Source: Rhizoclosmatium globosum (Eukaryota; Chytridiomycota; Chytridiomycetes; Chytridiales; Chytriomycetaceae). Taken from it: DNA of 37,375 bases. The position numbers and the translations under genes were made by a program. Positions 29,447 through 37,375 of the stretch are shown in pieces. Under the pieces are notes generated by a model, which saw only the letters and a program-made list of their open reading frames with translations, ran no database searches and had not been told where the DNA came from. Location of the stretch: contig MCGO01000300.1 of the NCBI GenBank assembly GCA_002104985.1, positions 1 to 37,375 on the forward strand, written 5' to 3'. Numbering within the stretch: the first letter of the stretch is position 1; each line of letters starts with the position of its first letter.

Positions 29447-31625
29447 TTATGCCTTTGTCACATGACTTTCCCTCAAAAATGTAACATCCTCCAGCCTTTG
29501 GTTCTCCCCCATTTCCCTTTCCTTCCTTGCCTGTTGCTCTAGCAGCTCCTCCCTCACGTCCCTCATCCAGGCTCCTGCATCTACTCCATCTCGACGCGAA
29601 CCATCACCCACAGCAGCTTCATCCAGATACCGCTGAATAAACAGTTCCTCTGGCGTCTCCACCATTCTTTTCCGTTGATAAAGAACAAACACAAGCATCA
29701 TACACCCGAGTTTCGCAAGACAAACAATCAAAGTTTCCCGGAATATCTCTTTGTGAAATAATTCAACGAGAGCCGCAGTATATGAAGTTAAGACGATGAA
29801 GGCACAAAGCGGACCAACGATGTTTCCAAGATCAAATGGACGTCTGTTTTTTTTAACATGATATTTAGATCATTATTAAAGAACTCAAACTTACTTCAAG
29901 TTTGGGTAATACCACCGCATCTTAAGATATGCAAAGGCAACGGCAATATAGGCGAAAATGGCGTACAACAAACTTCCATTTAGAAGTGCCTGTCCAGCAA
30001 CCCCAGACACCTCTTAAGCAATAGTATTAGTCCATAGACGGAAAAATAGACAATGTAAGTATTACCAAACTGGAGAACTAACGCCGATCCAAGACTCATA
30101 GCCATGGAAAACATTAGTGCGTATATTGGAGTCTTGGACGTCTTATGCACTTTCGCAACAAAAGTCGGGTAATATCCAACCTTACTCAATGCAAAGATCT
30201 GACGCGACGTTGCATACACATATATCGCAATACTACATCGCGAGCGAAACATAAGTTCATCTGTTAAAACCCAGTCCTAGTAAAGAACAGAACACTCACA
30301 AAAGCATAATATCCGGCACAAACAGAATAAAGTACAAGACTCGAGCGACAGTTCCATTATCCGTCAGAGAATCGTAATTATATGACGCCAAAAAGGCATC
30401 AATCATTGGATCATTTGCGTTCACAAGCGTCGATATACCAGGCGGAACACATGGAACCAAAACAATAACATACGCAAGGACACTGAAAATCGACAAGAGC
30501 GCGTATTTCATGAGTCTTGGTGCGTTTTTCACAAAGTCTTTTCCTTCTTCAGCCACCAGAGGCGCCATCTGACCCAATGTCAGCCAATTCGTTGTAATAA
30601 ATTTCGCATACCTCTAACCCAGAGACAGACCAAAGCATGCTCACCATTCCCGGCCAAATCGGTTTACTCCCAGTCGGCCATAACAATGCAACAGTACTGG
30701 GCATGGCCTCTCCTTCCGTTATATTAAAGAACCCAAGATTTATCGCATCTTCAACAGCATATTTGCGGGGATTGAAAAAGGCGAGAGAGGGTAAAACCAC
30801 GGACATTCCTCCAAACACGTTTATGAAGAGTAAAACGGCGCATACGACGACAAAAACGCGAACTCCAGCCATGTTCGCGGCGAATATTATTATACCAAAT
30901 GGAATCCAGTACAGCGGCGCATAGTTTGGGTCTGTCGCAAAAACCTAACGAGACGTTATGATATGGAAACTGTTTCCTCTCATTACCTGAGAACAAGTTT
31001 CCCCAATCATCCAGAATCCTTGCGCCGCAAATAGGATATATTCCCACGCTTCACAGCTTCCAATCAAGAAACCTGCGAAGGGACCTGTGTTTCATGAGTA
31101 AAAATCAGACTTGTAGATTACAACTCCCAACAAACCAAAAGCAGTCCTCGCAAAAATCGCCATTCCACCATTAAACGGAAGCATGACCATCAACTCCAAC
31201 AACACAGCAAAGAAACACACATACGTTACAAAAGCCAACACCATAGAAACAATCAGAGTCCCAAACCCGTCCACCAACAAAGTATTCCAAACAGTAGGAC
31301 TTCCAATACAAATAGCACTTGACGCAAAAAGCACAAACAGCGCCCACGGACCCAAGGCGTTTTGTTCCAGTTGTCTTGCTTGCAAGAAAGACTCGTCGAC
31401 ACGTTCGTATTTACACGCGTCAGTTCCTAGTTTATGAGCGACGGAGGAAGAGAGGGATTGGATTGATTTTGAAATAGTTTTAGAGATTGCTATTGACCCG
31501 CGTTTCTTGTCTGAGAGGGGTGAGAGAGGTGTAGGATGTGGGTCTTGGTCGAGAAACGAAAGTGGAATAGTGCGTATAGGTAAATTGCTGGAGGGTGCAC
31601 TGTCTGTAGAGTCCCTGTGTGGCAT
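29447..31625 (-). CDS. APC-superfamily permease, ethanolamine-permease-like
   Basis: A multi-exon polytopic membrane protein. After a Ser/Pro-rich cytoplasmic N-terminus, LGPWALFVLFASSAICIGS begins the first span. PFNGGMAIFARTAFGLLGG and AGFLIGSCEAWEYILFAAQG are typical of the amino-acid/polyamine/organocation family, closest in feel to ethanolamine permeases. About 12 hydrophobic segments can be traced (e.g. MKYALLSIFSVLAYVIVLV, IYALMFSMAMSLGSALVL, GPLCAFIVLTSYTAALVE). The C-terminus is a long charged tail (EELLEQQARKEREMGENQ). It would import amines or amino acids across the plasma membrane; the substrate is not certain. Start is placed at MPHRDSTDS (31625); an in-frame Met at 31697 is possible. 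It is head to head with PAM17, sharing about 150 bp. Confidence 0.85.
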
Positions 31626-31771
31626 TTGGGTACAACTATTATTTGACAGATCGACACTGTAAATCAGGATCCAGTATAAGCAATAAATTTTAGGCATTCT
31701 CTGTATACTGTTACTCTTCTTATTCTTGTAGAATATTCAGGAAAAGGTGAGTCATAAAAAGACAGCAAAAA

Positions 31772-32575
31772 ATGCAAAGACTAGTCCCCTTGATGCGCAC
31801 CAACCTCCTCGCTTTTACCCGTCCCATTTCCGGCGTTCCTTCTTCGAATGCTGTCAAATACGCCAGCTCTTCATTGATCCAATGCACAGCGAAACCACAA
31901 CTTGGCCTGGGACTCCGCCTTGCCTCGAGTGCATCAACCACCAAATCAACCACCAAACAAACAACCAAAACCACCCAAATGACGTGGACCGAGTACTTCA
32001 ACCACAAAAAACAGTCAAGAACATTCGAAGTTGCAACGTCGGCGGGAACAGGACTGCTTTCGTTTGTTGCGGGGTCCTACTACTTTATGGCGGTGAAGGA
32101 GTTTGATCCGACCGAGCTTGTCTTTGGCGTGATGGATGCTTCGGTGGCGTATTCGATGGGGGCGATGTGTGTTGGCATTGCGGGTGGTGTGCTGGGCGTG
32201 TTTGTGGGTGGGGCTTTGTGGAGGGGGTCTGCGAAAAAGTATGTTGCATTATTCAGTTGTATCATGTAGCTAATTTAAATATCTAGGCATGTATTGGATG
32301 CTATTGATGTGATGGACAAACAGTTCTTTGAACGCGTGAAAAAGTACAGACCTCAGGGACAACTCAGAATGTCGCTGGATAGCCCAATGCCGGATTACTA
32401 TGCGGAAAGCGTCAAGTCTGTTGCGGGATACAGAGCTTGGCTCAGGAAACAGAGAGAGGTTAGTTTCTTTTTCGCTAGGAATCACTTACTGATTCTTTCG
32501 TATCAGTACCGTATCAAGACTGAAGGCTTCAAAGCTATGCGATCCATCAAGAAAAAGAAGTCTGGCAGCGAGTAA
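31772..32575 (+). CDS. PAM17: Mitochondrial PAM17-like import motor subunit
   Basis: PAM17 is an inner-membrane subunit of the presequence-translocase motor that drives matrix import. The N-terminus is rich in Arg/Ser/Thr and lacks acids, as in mitochondrial presequences. MTWTEYFNHKKQSRTFEV opens the domain, two membrane segments follow (GTGLLSFVAGSYYFMAV; MCVGIAGGVLGVFVGGALW), and the C-terminal signature is PMPDYYAESVKSVAGYRAWL. Introns at about 32238-32286 and 32460-32507 are removed in frame (SAKK-HVLDAID; KQRE-YRIKTEG). It ends in a basic tail. A diverged relative is at 34031. Confidence 0.88.
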
Positions 32576-32625
32576 ATTTTGAGGATGTACCCCAATAAAA
32601 CTATCATCAACGACTCTATTCTACT

Positions 32626-33819
32626 CTATTCGAACTCCAGGATCAATCGGAATTCTCCTGCATCCAAACATCCTCTCGGTTTCCATCCATCAGCATCAAG
32701 CATTTTGAATTCTACCTGCTGTATATGGGGATGGACTTTATCAAAGCCAGCGAAATGCGTGTTGAACCATATCCGACAGAGTGATTGCGAATTGCTTTTC
32801 ACGCGCATACAAATATCACCAGACAGAGCAACAGAATCTTGCGGTGTATATACGAGCGCTTTGGTGTCAAGGGGTCCACTCTCGAGTTCATTGATTGACG
32901 CCGCAGTCGTGCTATAATGAAGCTTCCCGTCAATCAAAAACTCGAGAACGATATCTAACAATATTGTTAGCCGATAGGACTACATAATGCGGAATCAAAC
33001 CTCGTTTCCCCTTGATTCCATGAACAGTCACAGATCCAATCTTCCTCTCAACTATTCGATACGCATTCCATCCACTCGTACTTCCACTTATTTCCCCAAT
33101 ATTCCCATCAACAGTTCTCCCAAACCCCCTCACGAATTCATCAAAATACCTAACCCACCGAACCTGCCCCGCAACAGTCAACCCCTCTCCAAAACCCTCC
33201 CTCATCCGTAACCCAGTATATCCCCTCAAACAACTCTCCGCGTCCTCAAACACACCTTCCGCAATCATGACAGCACAACAAACAACCCCTGTCCGTCCCT
33301 TCCCAGCTTTACAATGCACAACTGCAACATTCCCCTCATTCTTCCTCATCCACTCCCGAATATCACGTACGATGGCAAGAAGCATGCTGAACTGCGGTGG
33401 CGTGTGGTCGTCAAATGGATACGAGACCCAGTTTGAGTGGAATGACTCTGGCGGGTACGAGAATCCAGGTTCTGAGCACAAGTTGTAGACTTTGTATTTG
33501 TCCTTGTGTTTGGCGTCCAGGTATTTGAGGGTCTGTGTTTTGGTGTGAGAACTTGCTCGATTCAGCAGAAGGTCTCTGTGGCTGGATGTACCTGTTTCAT
33601 GCTGTTTCTGTAGATTCGTTTAGGGAAAGTGGATGAAGGGAAGCCCATTGCAATCAGTGTGGATGTCATGTCTTTTGGAGTATAGTTAGCACATCCACAT
33701 TCTGCACTGCGATCCAACTTACATGCGAGATCCAAGTCGATTCCAAGGTCTCTATCGATGGTCCTTCGCTTTCCCTGAGACACGGCGTGTTTGAGTTGAA
33801 CATCCATTTTTAAACTCAT
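32626..33819 (-). CDS. PTEN: PTEN-like phosphoinositide 3-phosphatase
   Basis: PTEN removes the 3-phosphate from PtdIns(3,4,5)P3 and opposes PI3-kinase signalling. The catalytic loop HCKAGKGRTG is identical to the classical sequence. Before it come IDLDLAYMTSTLIAMGFPS (formed over an intron at about 33721-33665), IYRNSMKQ, and YKVYNLCSEPGFSYPPESF; the WPD-loop equivalent is PFDDHTPPQF. The C-terminal exons make a C2-like domain (GSVTVHGIKGKRDIVLEFL ... CRIWFNTHF ...VEFKMLDADGWKPRG). Total is about 350 residues, shorter than human PTEN (403) because it lacks most of the regulatory tail. Start at 33819. It shares a 210-bp divergent promoter with the PAM17-like gene at 34031. Confidence 0.95.
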
Positions 33820-34030
33820 TTCTCCTCCTTCTTAATAAATAACCAGGGTTAATTAATATCGCACTTAAACCACGTATGATAGGAATACCACACGAATTAC
33901 TCATCTACGTGGGCATTTATGCCACCACTCAGCCTCCCTCGCACAGCCACAAAACAAAAGCTGATATAAGTACCAAACCATCCTCCAAAAACAATTCCAT
34001 CTCATCCAACAAACCATCCAAAGAAGCAGA

Positions 34031-34691
34031 ATGTCTCAATTAATCCGTGTACCTCTTCAAATTCACTTCCGCCAAGTACTTCCCAACACAAGAACCAGAC
34101 TATTTTCATCCACCACGACAAACCAACTCTCATGGACACAATACTTTTCCCACCGAGCGCAATACCGATCCTACGAACGAAAAACAGGATTAATAGGCGC
34201 ATCCATTGCAACCTTAGGTCTTGCATCCTATTTCACTTTCATTCGAGAGTACAAGGAAGACGAACTCGTGAGAAAGACTGGTCGAGAAATGCTGTACTTT
34301 CAAGCGTTTCTAATGTTACTTGTTACTGCTCCACTTGGATACCTAGCGGGAGTGACTGTGGGTGCGAGATTATGGCGTCAAGCAACTCCAAAGTAAAAAA
34401 ACACCCATTCTTTCTTCTCAATCTCGTCATATTCTGATGACTTATTCCAAAAGGAATCTTCGCGTGACTCTGGATCATATGGAAAAGGAGCTACACACTC
34501 GAATTCACAAGATCCGGCCAAACGATTGGAATAATCAGCTCCAAAGTCGTAGTGAAGCGGCGCCTGATTGGCATGGAGAAAAAATTAATAGTGTGCAAGC
34601 GTATAGAACTTGGGTTCGGAATCATAAACTGTTTAACATTAAAATGTACGGGGGACAACAGTTTGCTCCCCGCTTGTTTCGAAAGCAATAA
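34031..34691 (+). CDS. Diverged second PAM17-like protein
   Basis: Two exons joined by an intron at 34395-34461 (ATPK-NLRVTLDHMEKEL). The N-terminus (MSQLIRVPLQIHFRQVL...RLFSS) is a likely mitochondrial presequence. LSWTQYFSHRAQYRSYERKT aligns with LTWTEYF of PAM17, two hydrophobic spans follow (GASIATLGLASYFTF; AFLMLLVTAPLGYLAG), and the end DWHGEKINSVQAYRTWVRN matches the DYYGEKI...YRxWLR signature. Residue identity with the gene at 31772 is low outside these landmarks, so the duplication is old or fast-evolving. It is slightly shorter. Probably an inner-membrane protein; whether it serves the import motor or a new role is unknown. Confidence 0.8.
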
Positions 34692-34762
34692 CATTCAATG
34701 AAATCCATTTCATGATATTAAGGCATCAATTCCCTGTCAATTTCCTCCTTGTCGAAGATTAA

Positions 34763-34790
34763 AACCTCGGCCTTGAAACCTCGGCCTTGA
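34763..34790. repeat. 14-bp perfect tandem duplication
   Basis: The unit aacctcggccttga occurs twice back to back, about 60 bp upstream of the Crinkler start codon. It may be a chance slippage product or part of the promoter. Confidence 0.8.
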
Positions 34791-34851
34791 ATGACTCTAA
34801 AACATGCGAAAATTTCCTTTGTTCGGTTTTCCCGATTGTTCACTTTAAAAG

Positions 34852-36287
34852 ATGTCGAAAATCTTTTGTGTGTTGGGCACAGACACCACACTAACTGGAT
34901 TCCCCGTCTATTTTGACTCTTCCCTTACAGTTTCAGATCTAAAAGATGCGATCAAAGCGAAGGCAAGTCCTGAACTGAACTATTTGGCAGCCGCAAGTCT
35001 CGTTTTGGTTCGGCTCACGAAAGAAAGTGTTGCCGGTTTGACAAAAAAGGAGCTCAAAATTGAGAATACACCGCTAAATATAGAAGAATACGGTGAAGAT
35101 CCTGAAGGCGACAATGGTGGTAGCAAGGAGCTTTTCGTAAATGGTTTTGTATTTAAGGTACTCATTGTTCCATCTCATCTGGGCAACTAACCAGGTTCGT
35201 AATAGACTATGAATGGACTTGAGGCAGTAGCCGCGTATGGGCATATTTTCCACCTCAACATCTTCATGTTCTTGTGGTACTCCCTAAGAAGCCAACTCCT
35301 GTCTACGACTTTTCACACCTGCATTCCGCGTTAAACTCAATCTCAGCTCCAAACTCTACCAATATCAGTCAAGCACAGTGTATCAATGGATTTCTCCGGC
35401 AACAGCGCCTTATGTAACAAGCCTGCTCAGGGATCTATCTCTTAGTGTTGAAAAATTCAACATTGTCATTCAATCTGTTTCAAAATTTGAGTGGTCAGAT
35501 GGGAGAGAAGACTCACCGACGAATAAGAGAAATTATTTGCGACATCTTAACGGAATACTTGGGCTCCAGCCTCCGTTTTCATTGTACAGCGGAGAAGATC
35601 TGGCACTCAAAACTGAAATTATGCATCGAAAATTCACCGGATTTATCGATTGCATTATTTCATCTTCCAATTCAGATCGCCTTGGTACATGTCATATTGG
35701 CATTGAGTTGTTCAAACCTGAAAATAAGGCCAAAAAAATACGCCAAGCCCAATTAGAACTCATTGCACTAGATTTAAAGTCGCGCTTTAATGTAATGGTG
35801 GTTGTCACTAACTTGGATGAAAGTGGACCTTTTATTGGTTGCAAAACAGGGATCAAAGAAAAGAATTATGGTAAGTCGGCATAATTTAAAAATGAAGTCA
35901 ATTGAAATTTAACAGTTCAAGTGATAATTTGAATCGAGATCAAGCTGTCAATTTTATAAATTAAGACTGCAGAACATCAATCTAAATAGAACTCCGAACG
36001 GCACCTTGACAGAAGGAAATGACTCTCTTGCCGAATATGCGCTACAAATTCAGGACGCCGAAATCCTCTTCCTTTTAAAACTGCAAAGCTATTTCACACT
36101 GAATCATCGAGAAGAAACCATAGCAGAGGCAGCTGATTTAATTTATATCACACTCCTTCCGTTTTATCTTAATTTTCCCATTCTATATACGATTTCGATT
36201 TTAGGTGGAGGCATTCTCGATTTGGTTTATGAACTGATAAAAACACTTGGTGAATTTGAACAAGGAAGAGTTATTTCGCATCGTTAA
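34852..36287 (+). CDS. Crinkler (CRN)-like protein with putative PD-(D/E)XK-like nuclease region
   Basis: Exon 1 begins MSKIFCVLGTDTTLTGFPV and continues LTVSDLKDAIKAKASPELN, the ubiquitin-like header domain of Crinklers. Exon 2 carries RVWAYFPPQHLHVLVVLPKK, the end-of-header signature. An intron at 35378-35421 joins it to LLRDLSLSVEKFN, and exon 3 holds GFIDCII...CHIGIELFKP...QAQLELIALD, an Asp...Glu-x-x-Lys...Gln pattern reminiscent of restriction-nuclease folds found in CRN C-termini. A further intron (35871-36012 in the simplest in-frame reading) leads to a last exon with a hydrophobic stretch (LLPFYLNFPILYTISILGGG). Crinklers are effectors or conflict-system proteins known in oomycetes and chytrids. 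The junction between exon 1 (ends near 35157) and exon 2 (from about 35203-35230) is unresolved, with a frame change that could be a weak splice or damage. No signal peptide. Confidence 0.75.
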
Positions 36288-36360
36288 TAATGCTTTACGT
36301 TGCTTATTAGCTATATGCTGAGCTTGTTTCAATTGCTTTGAAAGTCGAGAAGCACCAGAA

Positions 36361-37375
36361 ATGCTTCGCTCCCCAACACCTCTCATTGAAGGCAAGACCA
36401 TTTATCACCTCGCAACAGAAACCATTCAAGATATCCTCCTATATCTTCCACTGGACGAAAAGCTCCATGAAGTCGGACTCTCCTCAAAGACCTTATTCGC
36501 ACCAACGCTATTCTATACCATTGACTTTGCGCGTAAACACTTTCAAACTGAAGTAAAGCGAGGAGAATATGAATGCATCTGGGATTTCTTGGTTTCCTCC
36601 AACTTTCAACCACGTTATCCAACCTCTAAAGTACCACCTATTTGAACCGTCTTCCGTTTCGTATCAAACTGCTATTATACGGGATTATCCTGCAATTGGA
36701 TGATTGCGGTATTCCGCCTCTGCTTCATCTGAGTCACCAACTTCCTCCTGTCAGGTCATGGAGACTTCAAAACCCTGGAAGAGCTATCGAGATCCTTTTG
36801 AAGGAGAAAAACTTCAATCCAGCAGCTCGAAATAACCGTGCTTTGTATTGGAGTTGTATTAAAGGAGAGACAGCTGCCTGTAAAGTTACTGTTGGAACGA
36901 CTTGAGAACACTGTGGACTACCAGAAGCTTTGTATCACGCCATGCACATCTGGCAGTCCTGATTATTGAATTTGTTGCTCGAAAATCCTCACGTTGACCC
37001 TTCAGCTGATAATTGTCGAGCCCTTCTAAAGCATGTGTCGGCTCAGACGCCAAATTGATGACTATTTTGCTTGAAGATGAACCGTGTCAATCCAAATTGC
37101 GTGGACAGAATCATATCAATTGCAGTGACACACGGTTGTATGTGCTTCAAAACATTACTCGATGATGGGAAGAGCAGATCCAGCCGCTCAAAAACAACGA
37201 AGCGATACGTGTAGCGGCTAAGAAAAATTTTTTCGAAGAAATTGAGTGTTTGCTTAGTGACCCTCGCGTGGATCCAAAAGTTGCTCTACCTATAGCTGCA
37301 GCACATGGCAACATCGATGCCTTTTACACTCTAATGGAAGATTCACGTGTCAATCCTGCCGATTTTGACCAATCC
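36361..37375 (+). pseudogene. Frameshifted F-box-like / ankyrin-repeat gene relic, open at the window edge
   Basis: The first frame (ATG 36361) reads HLATETIQDILLYLPLDEK...LFAPTLFYTID, an F-box-like N-terminus seen in chytrid ankyrin proteins, and stops at 36645. The next frame (about 36642-36905) has LLHLSHQLPPVRSW and ankyrin-like ILLKEKNFNPAARNNRALYWSCIKGE. It then breaks, because VKLLLERLEN follows one base out of frame at about 36882. More ankyrin text appears in other frames with stops between (NLLLENPHVDPSADNCRALL near 36970; AIRVAAKKNFFEEIECLLSDP near 37200; LPIAAAHGNIDAFYTLMEDS to the end). At least three frame changes cannot be explained by introns, so I call it a decaying ankyrin gene. 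The 3' end lies outside the window. Confidence 0.7.

Overview
This is a eukaryotic, fungal-type window. Genes are split by many short GT-AG introns of about 45-70 nt, they lie close together on both strands, and two nuclear tRNA genes occur. The gene set points to a zoosporic fungus, most likely a chytrid. It has an EFHC-like axonemal DM10 protein (so the organism makes flagella), an AA11-like chitin-type LPMO, a Crinkler-type effector, fungal PAM17 genes, an OrsD/tyrosine-recombinase-like mobile gene, and decaying ankyrin genes. Species is not determinable from the sequence alone.

Layout. (a) 1-4170: an eight-exon, 1,027-codon OrsD-like zinc-finger/tyrosine-recombinase-like gene (393-3868, minus) sits tightly between two 135-bp inverted copies of one coding exon (52-186 and 3998-4132, one mismatch). 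This is the best candidate for an undescribed mobile element. (b) 4171-6142: a protein kinase fused to 108-bp Sel1 repeats; a 10-bp deletion in the last repeat appears to have cut off its terminal exon. (c) 6392-10846: a coiled-coil protein and a single-pass membrane protein ending in a SAM domain. (d) 11117-15731: tRNA-Val(AAC), a cytosolic 5'-nucleotidase III, a stand-alone glutathionylspermidine-amidase-like CHAP protein, and an M13 metallopeptidase. (e) 16076-23207: an MBOAT/wax-synthase-like acyltransferase, a transgelin/calponin, the EFHC-like axonemal protein, and an unknown coiled-coil protein. (f) 23356-29071: a run of four secreted proteins on the minus strand (FAD/BBE oxidase with a frameshift, Q/N/W repeat protein, AA11-like LPMO, bulb-type lectin) plus tRNA-Arg(ACG). 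(g) 29447-34691: an APC/ethanolamine-type permease, a PAM17 gene, PTEN, and a second, diverged PAM17-like gene. (h) 34852-37375: a Crinkler-like gene with a putative PD-(D/E)XK-like nuclease region, then a frameshifted F-box/ankyrin relic running off the window.

How it fits together. The middle holds ordinary housekeeping and cytoskeletal genes, while both ends hold fast-evolving accessory material (recombinase-like element, kinase-Sel1 repeats, Crinkler, ankyrin relics). The secreted block reads as a surface or chitin-processing set. Exon joins were made by eye from splice signals and reading frame, so minor boundary errors are possible.
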